Assembly (NCBI RefSeq): GCF_021730615.1
Contig: NZ_JAJLMN010000001.1
Coordinates: 1,674,501 to 1,738,500 of the forward strand
Length of the DNA stretch: 64,000 bases
Direction of reading: 5' to 3'
Origin: Lichenibacterium dinghuense
GTDB taxonomy: Bacteria > Pseudomonadota > Alphaproteobacteria > Rhizobiales > Beijerinckiaceae
Both the position numbers and the translations under genes were made by a program. The notes under the pieces are model-generated. The model saw only the letters and a program-made list of their open reading frames with translations, was not told the origin of the DNA and did not search any database. Shown here one piece after another: positions 32,423 to 39,006 of this stretch (its first letter is position 1; every line of letters begins with the position of its first letter).

Positions 32423-33991
32423 ATGTCCGGTTTCCACGACTACGCCGACCCACTCGCCGACCATTTCTCCCGAGCTAACCCCGCGGCGACGCGGATTCAG
32501 CCGACCACGCCCAACACGGCAAGGCCGAGCTACCGCCCTGCCCCGACTCCGCCCCGCCCGCCGTTGAAGCGCGACCCGTCACCGGGGTCCGTCCCTATGC
32601 CGGCCGGGTTGTCGTTTTCCGTCGCGCTCCGTCGCGTCGCGCTCGCCGCCGGCATGACGCAGGAAGAGATCGACGACGTGATGGTGCGGCTCCGGACCAA
32701 GGAAGCGGGTGAGCTGCGAACCCCGCGCGAGTGGGGATCGATCGCCAGCACGGCCATCATGTCGGCCATGTCGGCGCACCGCATTGGCACCAAGCCTCCG
32801 AAGACCACCCCCGAGCCTGCCGTCGTCGACATCGAGCCCGAAGCCGCGCCCGCCGTTGCGGTGGAAGAGCCGGATTGGTCGGGTGAGTGGGACGGCCCGC
32901 TCAACATCGTGCCCGAGGTGCTGGTGACGGTGCAGCCTGAGCCGATCGTCGCCGACGAGGACCACGCCCCCGAGATTGAGATGATGGAGACTCCGAAGCC
33001 GGCCGAGCAGCCTATTGCGGCGCCCGCCGCTGAACGTGGTGTTGCTGCTACGTCGAAGCGGAACCCCGCGCGGAAGCGATCCGACCCGTCCACTCTGACC
33101 ACGAGCCCCGGCATCAGGGCCGACAGGAAGGTGGTGTTCCTGCGCGTGGTCGCTGCCGATGAGACGCTGAGCAAAAGCGCGGTGCGTGTCGCCATCCCAT
33201 TGTTCGACCGGATCAACGCCGAGGTCGGGCACAGCTTCATATCCATGAACCGGCTCGGCAAGGAAGCGGCCATGGGCTGGCGATCGGTTCAAAGGGCGAT
33301 CAACGAACTAGAGGACGCGGGATATATCGCCGTCGACCGCATCGAGGGCGAGGCCCATCACATCGCGATCCGCCGCTCCAAGTTCGAAGGCGCGAAGCTG
33401 AACGGGGACCAGAAGACGGCCTCGCGGGAGTCGGGTCGGGGCAAGGTCGAAGGTGACACCCCTGCCAAAACTGACAGGGGTTCGGCCAAGCGCGACGACG
33501 TCGGAGAGGGTGCGGATATCCCCCCCACCCCTGCCAAAACTGACAGGGGTACTCCTGCCAAAACTGACAGGGGTCCCCTGTCAGAACTGGCACCCGTACT
33601 CAGTGACCGGGCTGTGATGAAATCCAGTGAAAAGGAAAACGTGGAAAACGAGGCTGCTGACGCAACCCCGGTTCGGGTGCGGACGGGTTTCGATCGGGAT
33701 TGGTTGACCTTCAAGGATGCCTACCCGGCGTATGTCGATGACCAGTGGCGCCCCCTGTTCATGCGGGTGCGCTCGGATGGCTGGAGCCTTGACCAGCTCC
33801 TAGAAGGGATCGAACACGTCCGGTCGACGATGTGCGAGGGCCAGGTCTTCCACAACGTAGCGGCCTTCCTCGGCCGAGAGATGTGGGCCGACGCCGATCC
33901 CCACATGAAGCCGGAACACCACGAACACGAGGATGTGCCGATGGGGCTGGACTCGTTCGTTGACTTGGATTCGGCATCCATCCCGTTCTGA
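32423..33991 (+). CDS. Phage lambda O-like replication initiator
   Basis: A 522-residue protein from ATG 32423 (MSGFHDYADP). Layout: a Pro/Ala-rich N-terminal region, a winged-helix domain at about residues 230-315 (RADRKVVFLRVVAADETLSKSAVRVAIPLFDRINAEVGHSFISMNRLGKEAAMGWRSVQRAINELEDAGYIAVDRIEG), a low-complexity linker encoded by iteron DNA (TPAKTDRG repeats), and a C-terminal helical domain (WLTFKDAYPAYVD...ALFMRV-type helper-interaction region). This order, DNA-binding domain, in-gene iterons, C-terminal loader-binding domain, is that of lambda O. Function is inferred from layout, not from a clear family hit. Confidence 0.68.
   Translation: MSGFHDYADPLADHFSRANPAATRIQPTTPNTARPSYRPAPTPPRPPLKRDPSPGSVPMPAGLSFSVALRRVALAAGMTQEEIDDVMVRLRTKEAGELRTPREWGSIASTAIMSAMSAHRIGTKPPKTTPEPAVVDIEPEAAPAVAVEEPDWSGEWDGPLNIVPEVLVTVQPEPIVADEDHAPEIEMMETPKPAEQPIAAPAAERGVAATSKRNPARKRSDPSTLTTSPGIRADRKVVFLRVVAADETLSKSAVRVAIPLFDRINAEVGHSFISMNRLGKEAAMGWRSVQRAINELEDAGYIAVDRIEGEAHHIAIRRSKFEGAKLNGDQKTASRESGRGKVEGDTPAKTDRGSAKRDDVGEGADIPPTPAKTDRGTPAKTDRGPLSELAPVLSDRAVMKSSEKENVENEAADATPVRVRTGFDRDWLTFKDAYPAYVDDQWRPLFMRVRSDGWSLDQLLEGIEHVRSTMCEGQVFHNVAAFLGREMWADADPHMKPEHHEHEDVPMGLDSFVDLDSASIPF
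33459..33596. repeat. Four iterons inside the replicator gene: candidate origin of replication
   Basis: Four 22-bp copies: 33459-33480, 33528-33549, 33552-33573 (direct) and 33575-33596 (inverted). Each is itself an inverted repeat with CCCCTG and CAGGGG ends around a CCAAAACTGA centre (third copy starts CTCCTG; fourth reads as CGGGTG on the complementary strand). Downstream, 33616-33655 is rich in A on one strand (GATGAAATCC...GAAAAGGAAAACG). Lambda ori has the same form: palindromic iterons with an AAAA centre inside gene O followed by an A-rich tract. Confidence 0.7.
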
Positions 33992-34059
33992 TCCGTGAGG
34001 AAGAAAGATGTGGCGAGGGGTGTTTGTGTTCTCCCCTCGTCATGGTAAATAGAACCCGA

Positions 34060-35483
34060 GTAACTACCCACGGGGTGCGCAGCTTGGCTGAGCGCCGTCA
34101 GGCGCCGATGGTGCCCAGCACGGTGCTGAACGTGCCGGCGCCGGAGGTCAGGCGCGCGGTGGCCACCACGGTTCGCACGGCGGCCTCGCCCTTGGCGGAC
34201 CACATGGCGCGGTAGCCGTTGGTGTTCTTGCGCTGGATCACCGCTGGGCGGAGGTCGCGCTCGCAGGCGTTGTTCGTGGCCTCGACCCGTCCGGGGAAGG
34301 CCGCGAAGGTCAGGAGCTGGTCGCGGGCGCGACGCATGCGGTTCTGGATGTCGCGCGCCAGGTCGCAGGTGGCCGGGGCGGCGAGGATGTCGTCGAGGGA
34401 GCGCTCCAACTTGCGGCGCTTGGTGGCCACCGTCGAGGGCGCCGCTGTGGTGACGGTGCGCGCCAGCGCGAAGGCTTTGTCGAGCCACAGCTTGAGCCGC
34501 AGGGCGAGGATGTCGTTCCCGGCTTCGAGCGCATAGGCGACGTCGCGGGCGAGGTGGGCCAGGCAGGTCTGTTGCCGGTCGGCATGGCCCTGTTGGGCGG
34601 AGTAGCGATCCGACAGCCACACGGCGGGCCGGTGCCCGTCCATGATCTCGTGCACCACGCAGGCGCCCCGCGTCGGGGCGGCGTGGTGCACCACCGCTTC
34701 CTCGCAGCGGAAGACCCAATGGTACGAGTTCGTGCCCTCGATGCGCACGCCCGTCTCGTCGGACGCCACAACGGTGGCGCGTCGCAACACCGACAGGGCC
34801 GCGTCGCGCCCGGCCGCGAAGCGCGTCTCGGCCCGGCGCAGCATGTTGGTGAGCCCGCCCTGGCTGATGCGCAGGCCGAACAGGTCGAACAGGGCCTTTT
34901 GCAGCCGCTCGTAGGACAGGGCCTGGAAGGTCTTCAGGTACACGGCCGTGGCGTGCAGGCGCAGCCCGAACGGCGAAGCCGCAGCCTCCGCCGGTCTCGG
35001 CGCCGCCACGCGGGCCCGGCATCCCGGGCACACCACGGCGAGCCGCCGGTGCTGCTCGACGACGGGCTTCACCTCCGGCAGTTCGATGTGCTCGTGCACG
35101 CTGACCGTCTCGACCGGCAGCTCGGCCGACAGCGCCAGCCCGCAGTCGGGGCACTCGGTCGGACGGTGATCGACGACCGTGTCGGGATCTTCGGCGACGA
35201 GGCGGTTATGGCCCTCGTGGCCGGGCTTCGCACCACCGGGGCGGGACTGTTCGCGCCGCTCCTTGCGGTCGGTGGAGGGCGGCTTGGACGAGGTGCGCGA
35301 CGTCTTGGCCGGGCGCTGCAGCTTCAGCACCAGTTCGATCAGTTCCTCCTTGCTCAGGCGCTCGAGATCACCGCGGCTCATGCCATCAGGGAATCAGCCT
35401 TCATCACGCCGCGCAAGCCCTCGTTGCACTTCGACCCGCCCCACCCGGCACCGGTCGCCTCACACCACCCCGTGGGTAGATAC
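34060..35483 (-). mobile_element. IS66-family insertion sequence
   Basis: A 1424-bp element with terminal inverted repeats GTAACTACCCACGGGGTG (left) and GTATCTACCCACGGGGTG (right, complementary strand), beginning with the GTA typical of IS66. The 8-bp target duplication GAACCCGA is at 34052-34059 and 35484-35491. It carries a single transposase gene. It sits between the replicator gene and the small-gene train without deleting sequence. Confidence 0.9.
34098..35381 (-). CDS. IS66-family transposase
   Basis: A 427-residue IS66 transposase. It has an N-terminal LSKEELIELVLKLQ helix, a zinc-ribbon-like CPDCGLAL...CPGCRARV pair, and the DDE core: VASDETGVRIEG, HEIMDGHRPAVWLSDRYSAQQGHADRQQTCLAHLARDVAYALE, and EATNNACERDLRP with the catalytic Glu. 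IS66 elements often need small accessory genes; none is present here, as in single-gene members of the family. Confidence 0.92.
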   Translation of the reverse strand: MSRGDLERLSKEELIELVLKLQRPAKTSRTSSKPPSTDRKERREQSRPGGAKPGHEGHNRLVAEDPDTVVDHRPTECPDCGLALSAELPVETVSVHEHIELPEVKPVVEQHRRLAVVCPGCRARVAAPRPAEAAASPFGLRLHATAVYLKTFQALSYERLQKALFDLFGLRISQGGLTNMLRRAETRFAAGRDAALSVLRRATVVASDETGVRIEGTNSYHWVFRCEEAVVHHAAPTRGACVVHEIMDGHRPAVWLSDRYSAQQGHADRQQTCLAHLARDVAYALEAGNDILALRLKLWLDKAFALARTVTTAAPSTVATKRRKLERSLDDILAAPATCDLARDIQNRMRRARDQLLTFAAFPGRVEATNNACERDLRPAVIQRKNTNGYRAMWSAKGEAAVRTVVATARLTSGAGTFSTVLGTIGA

Positions 35484-35532
35484 GAACCCGAGCCGACGCG
35501 ATCGGCCGGGACCTTTTCATCCCGAGTTTATT

Positions 35533-36000
35533 ATGACCGCCTATTCTCCCTTACCGGAAAAGATCCTGCCCCGCGTCGGGCAGTTGCTGCGGCTGCTCGA
35601 CTCAGATCAGGACCACGAAACCCTTGCGGCCTGCCGGGCACTTCGCAAGACGCTGAAGGGAGCGAAGGTCGACTTGCACGATCTTGCTTCGGCCATCGAG
35701 GAGCCGAAGCCGATCAAGGTCGTATACCGGGACCGCCCTGTGGAGCCGCCGCCACCGCCCCCACCACCGCAGCGGCCCGTCGACAACCCTTATGTCGGAT
35801 GGAGCGCCAGCCTCGGCGAACGCGCCACCGAAGCGCTGCGCCGTGCCCTCGCCGATGCCAGCACCAGTGAATGGGAGCGTGGATTCATCACAAGCGTCCT
35901 GCCGGAATTCGAAAAGAAGCGGGGCCGCCTCACACTGAAACAGTCCGAAATCGTGAAACGGATCATGCTTCGAATGGAGAAGGCGGAGGCCGCCGCGTGA
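35533..36000 (+). CDS. Prophage-type hypothetical protein
   Basis: A 155-residue protein. The N-terminal half (LPEKILPRVGQLLRLLDSDQDHETLAACRALRKTLKGAKVDLHDLASAIE) and the C-terminal half (SEWERGFITSVLPEFEKKRGRLTLKQSEIVKRIMLRME) are separated by a run of prolines. Proteins with both halves are frequent in alphaproteobacterial prophages and plasmids with no known function (recalled). It ends in GTGA, overlapping the next start. Confidence 0.6.
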   Translation: MTAYSPLPEKILPRVGQLLRLLDSDQDHETLAACRALRKTLKGAKVDLHDLASAIEEPKPIKVVYRDRPVEPPPPPPPPQRPVDNPYVGWSASLGERATEALRRALADASTSEWERGFITSVLPEFEKKRGRLTLKQSEIVKRIMLRMEKAEAAA

Positions 36001-36338
36001 AACTGTCCAACCCATCGATCCGGTCGGGCGCCGCGCATGACCTGTTTCGCAGACATCAACGGCGCTTGCTCCCCTCCGAAACCCTTGCCGATCTCCACGG
36101 CGATGCCGTCATGGCAGCGATCCGGGCCGCTGAAGCGCGCAAAGCTTTGGGTGTGTTCCAGGCCATCGCCGAGCGCGATCGTGCTGCCGGTCGGCCGATG
36201 TCACTCCTGCTTGGGGATCGAATCCGAACAGCTCGGGCCGCCCTCGCCGATGCTGAAGCTGCCCTCGGCGTTGCACAGAGCACCGTGAGGATAAAGCGGC
36301 ACGCCGAGGTGGTCGACGATGACAAAGGGGTGAACTGA
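35997..36338 (+). CDS. Small helical protein of the element
   Basis: A 113-residue mostly helical protein starting at GTG 35997 inside the preceding stop (GTGA). The stretch AEARKALGVFQAIAERDRAAGRPMSLLLGDRIRTARAALADAEAALGVAQ resembles the LGLLDRDRATGREPSDLLVERHRAAVVELDAAETAFG segment of the next gene, so the two are probably diverged copies of one module. Function unknown. Confidence 0.6.
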   Translation: MKLSNPSIRSGAAHDLFRRHQRRLLPSETLADLHGDAVMAAIRAAEARKALGVFQAIAERDRAAGRPMSLLLGDRIRTARAALADAEAALGVAQSTVRIKRHAEVVDDDKGVN

Positions 36339-36340
36339 CC

Positions 36341-36601
36341 ATGCGCCGTCCGAAATCCAGGAATCCACGCATCCCGCCGAGGGAGCTGAATTTGATTGCC
36401 GCGACCTTCGCTGGCGCCGACCTTGTTCAAGCACGTCGCCGCGTAGCAACTCTCCTTGGTCTCCTTGATCGCGATCGAGCTACCGGCCGAGAACCCTCCG
36501 ACCTCCTCGTCGAGCGGCATCGTGCGGCGGTGGTCGAACTCGATGCGGCTGAAACGGCGTTCGGTGCGGCAACGTCGAGAATGGTTTCGACCTTAAGGTA
36601 A
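36341..36601 (+). CDS. Small helical protein, paralogue-like to the preceding gene
   Basis: An 86-residue helical protein, 2 bp after the previous stop. It shares with that protein the order: Ala/Arg helix, a turn with RDRA-x-GR-x-x-S-x-LL-x-x-R, and a second Ala-rich helix. This points to gene duplication inside the element. Function unknown. Confidence 0.6.
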   Translation: MRRPKSRNPRIPPRELNLIAATFAGADLVQARRRVATLLGLLDRDRATGREPSDLLVERHRAAVVELDAAETAFGAATSRMVSTLR

Positions 36602-36934
36602 TGCCGGGCCGCCCATTTATGTGATGGTCAATCGCTATAGGGTGAGAGAATAGACCTTAATCGCATATATGATCGGCAATCATCTTGCCGCGTAATGCTA
36701 TTCTGGACTTGACGCGAAGCTTTTCGGGTGGTAGTGTTCTGATATGCTATTCGCCGGAAAGCCGTTATAAGCATAGCTTCACACAATTGATTGAAATCAA
36801 TCGCGGGAAATGCCCGACGATCGAGGCGTTCAGCGTCACCGAATGGGATGTTTTCCCTCGGAAAAGCGGTCTCACGTGGCCTTGGGTTCGACCTGTCCAC
36901 GTCGTTTTCACACAAAACAGAAAATCACATTATC
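36602..36934. other. AT-rich gap before the tiny-gene operon
   Basis: 333 bp with no convincing gene: open frames on both strands overlap each other and match nothing. The composition is much more AT-rich than the genes on either side (for example GTGATGGTCAATCGCTATAG and CGTAATGCTATTCTGGAC), so it probably contains the promoter of the operon that begins at 36935. Confidence 0.5.
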
Positions 36935-37150
36935 ATGGAAACAAAGCGCAAGCTCCCGCCGCCTCGCAAGAAGAAGACGATGGTGGGGCAAATTTACACA
37001 AGCCTCCCCGAAGACGTTCTCGCCGTAGTCGATCGTCATGCGAAGATCGAAATGCTCGATCGCGCAGCGGTCATCCGGAAAATGGTGATCTTTGGCCTGG
37101 AAAGTAAGGGTTTCTGGTGCCGGCCGGCCGCCGACGTGAAGGGCATGTGA
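36935..37150 (+). CDS. Ribbon-helix-helix-like small DNA-binding protein
   Basis: A 71-residue protein with a basic start (METKRKLPPPRKKK) and a CopG/Arc-like ribbon-helix-helix: strand VGQIYTSLPEDVLAVVDRHAKIEM followed by LDRAAVIRKMVIFGLES. It is the first gene of the tightly overlapping operon that leads to the tape-measure gene, so it may control that operon. The TGATG at 37148-37152 couples it to the next gene. Confidence 0.65.
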   Translation: METKRKLPPPRKKKTMVGQIYTSLPEDVLAVVDRHAKIEMLDRAAVIRKMVIFGLESKGFWCRPAADVKGM

Positions 37151-37392
37151 TGACGATTGTCGAGAACTTCAACACGCCCCTGCACCATCTCGCCGCACTT
37201 ATGGAGAAGGACTTCCCCGGCGAACCCGCTCCGCGATCGACAACTGTGTTTGATGCGCTTCTCGCTCTGGAAACCGCGCAGATCTTCAAGGTTGAGGCCG
37301 AGTTCTGCTTCGAAAGGGCGATCCGAGCCGTGGTGGATGCCGAGAACCGCCTCGAATTTGCGAAGAAGGCCAGCGCGAGCAATAATGTCTGA
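37150..37392 (+). CDS. Small hypothetical protein (operon member 2)
   Basis: An 80-residue helical protein (TPLHHLAALMEKDFPGEPAP, then FDALLALETAQIFKVEAEFCFERAIRAVVDAENRLEFAKKA). It begins at ATG 37150 overlapping the previous stop and overlaps the next start by 8 bp. No family recognised. Confidence 0.6.
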   Translation: MTIVENFNTPLHHLAALMEKDFPGEPAPRSTTVFDALLALETAQIFKVEAEFCFERAIRAVVDAENRLEFAKKASASNNV

Positions 37393-37642
37393 CCGTCGCA
37401 TCGAGTTTTTGCAGGGGCGCATCACCGCCCTCGAAGCATCCATCGCCGCACTGAAGGCCGAAGACGTCGCGCTGGATTCGCGTAAGTCTAACCTGAACCG
37501 CCTCCATCGCAACCTTTGGCAAGATAAATTGTGGTCGGCGGTGGTCCACCGTCAATCACGCATTCCGATCCTAATCCAGCACGCCGAGCGCGAAATCGAA
37601 CAATTCCGCGTTGACCTAGAACGATACCGCACATTCCATTGA
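37385..37642 (+). CDS. Small coiled-coil protein (operon member 3)
   Basis: An 85-residue protein with a clear heptad pattern (RIEFLQGRITALEASIAALKAEDVALDSRKSNLNRLHRNL) and a second helical stretch (ILIQHAEREIEQFRVDLERY). It overlaps both neighbours by a few bases. Probably a small scaffold- or partner-binding helix protein; function unknown. Confidence 0.6.
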   Translation: MSDRRIEFLQGRITALEASIAALKAEDVALDSRKSNLNRLHRNLWQDKLWSAVVHRQSRIPILIQHAEREIEQFRVDLERYRTFH

Positions 37643-37836
37643 GACTGAAATTGACCTCCGACGAAATCGAATTTGACGAACTGCTGCGCGCGTTGCGACG
37701 CAAGACCGAACAACGAGACGAAGCGCTTTCCGACCTCGCAAAGATCTATGCGGGAATGCGCGAGATCGAGGACCGGCTGAATACCCTCCTTCGGACCGGC
37801 ACCACTGCTGAATACATCCACGGATTCGAGGACTAA
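37639..37836 (+). CDS. Small coiled-coil protein (operon member 4)
   Basis: A 65-residue helical protein (IEFDELLRALRRKTEQRDEALSDLAKIYAGMREIEDRLNTLL) starting at TTG 37639 inside the preceding stop region (TTGA). The unusual start is supported by the overlap and by the following gene starting 2 bp after its stop. Function unknown. Confidence 0.5.
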   Translation: MRLKLTSDEIEFDELLRALRRKTEQRDEALSDLAKIYAGMREIEDRLNTLLRTGTTAEYIHGFED

Positions 37837-37838
37837 CG

Positions 37839-38132
37839 ATGTCCTTCAGCCGAGGTTGGCGCGCCCGTCGCGCCGCGTTCCAGCACCGTGCCGCTTTGGC
37901 AAAGCATGGTAGTTCTGAATACCGAGAATATTCTCAACGCCAGCGTGAAAACGAACGGCGGATGTTGCAGGGACTTCCCCCTCTCACGGATGAGCCCGAA
38001 CAGCAACGCGAGACGCCGGAGGAGGCCAAGGCACGCCGCCACCGCGACGCGATCTTGCTTCTGACCACCATTGAAGACATCGAGGCCGAAGCTGAAGCGG
38101 CCGTAATCATTCCGAAGAACGAATTGAACTGA
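37839..38132 (+). CDS. Small charged protein (operon member 5)
   Basis: A 97-residue, very charged protein: basic N-terminal part (SRGWRARRAAFQHRAALAKHGSSEYREYSQRQRENERRM) and an acidic C-terminal part (IEDIEAEAEAAVIIP). It lies 2 bp from both neighbouring genes. No family recognised. Confidence 0.58.
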   Translation: MSFSRGWRARRAAFQHRAALAKHGSSEYREYSQRQRENERRMLQGLPPLTDEPEQQRETPEEAKARRHRDAILLLTTIEDIEAEAEAAVIIPKNELN

Positions 38133-38134
38133 CC

Positions 38135-38746
38135 ATGAACGATATTAAACCCGGTCCGCACGACCGCGTCATCACGCCGGACGCGAATGGAAACCTGCAC
38201 TTTCAGGCAGGGGACAATAAACGTCGCGCCGCAGCCCTCGCCGCCCGCCGTGCCGCCGATGCCGAATCCGCTGCCAAGCGCTTTTCGCCGGATGCGATGG
38301 ATGCGCGAGAGGTTAAGCTAGAACAGGCCGACCGCCAGCGTCGTCAAGGTGCCATCAATGATGCTCTCGCCGGTGTCAAGCGTGTGGAGAACTTACGTGA
38401 TGAGCTGACAAAGGACCGTGACGAGGCACGCGCCTCCGCGCGGAACCTTGTGGATATTGGAGAGGCTGGCGCCGCCCTGGCCGAAGCTGCGGTGTACGAC
38501 CGGAAGCTCAGTCAAGTCCCCGCCGCTCTCGATGCCGCCCTGTCCGCCGTTGCGGACGCCCGTGAAGCTCTCAAACGCTTCGACGCTTCCACTGCCGCTC
38601 GTGCCGCCGATCGTGCCGCCGCCGCGGAGAAGCGCAGGGCCAACGTCGAGCGCGAAGCCGCCGCCCGCGCCGCCGCGGAGGAAGTCTATCAGCGGCTCAT
38701 GGCCGAACCTCCCCCGAAGCCCGTCGCCGTGAGGAAGAAGCCATGA
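38135..38746 (+). CDS. Long alanine-rich coiled-coil protein (operon member 6)
   Basis: A 203-residue protein, almost entirely Ala/Arg/Glu-rich helix (AALAARRAADAESAAKRF; RVENLRDELTKDRDEARASARNLVDIGEAGAALAEAAVYD; the C-terminal third AARAADRAAAAEKRRANVEREAAARAAAEEVYQRL). Elongated helices like this occur in tail chaperones and scaffolds encoded just before the tape-measure gene, but no homology was recognised. ATG 38743 of the next gene overlaps its stop. Confidence 0.6.
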   Translation: MNDIKPGPHDRVITPDANGNLHFQAGDNKRRAAALAARRAADAESAAKRFSPDAMDAREVKLEQADRQRRQGAINDALAGVKRVENLRDELTKDRDEARASARNLVDIGEAGAALAEAAVYDRKLSQVPAALDAALSAVADAREALKRFDASTAARAADRAAAAEKRRANVEREAAARAAAEEVYQRLMAEPPPKPVAVRKKP

Positions 38747-39006
38747 CCAGCACCGTCGATCAACTCGCTGCCGCCCTGATTGAGCGTGCCGACGCTCTTC
38801 CTGAAACTGCACCGCTCCTGGCGAAGATGATCCTCGACGCCGCGCCTGATGGGGACCGCCTCGCCGCTTTGGATCTCGCCCGCACTGCCTACCCGTCAAT
38901 GTTCAAGGCGAAGGTGGCCGAAGCCGCCTCCACCGTGCCCGTCGAGGAGTCCGTTTCGCACATGCCGGTGACGATGCGAGTGCTGCGTGAGGCTCGCGGC
39001 GGATGA
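38743..39006 (+). CDS. Small hypothetical protein before the tape-measure gene (operon member 7)
   Basis: An 87-residue helical protein (VDQLAAALIERADALPETAPLLAKMILDAAPDGDRLAALDLARTAYPSMFKAKVAEAA). It overlaps the genes on both sides by 4 bp (ATGA). The place directly before the tape-measure gene is usually filled by tail assembly chaperones; the fit is positional only. Confidence 0.58.
   Translation: MTSTVDQLAAALIERADALPETAPLLAKMILDAAPDGDRLAALDLARTAYPSMFKAKVAEAASTVPVEESVSHMPVTMRVLREARGG

Noticed and set aside
33459-33596. Reading the in-gene repeats as a protein repeat domain (TPAKTDRG)
   Set aside because: The fourth copy is inverted in the DNA, so selection acts on DNA rather than on the encoded peptide; iterons explain it better.
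36628-37107. Overlapping frames on both strands before the RHH gene
   Set aside because: They overlap each other and the RHH gene, and neither shows motifs; better explained as a control region.
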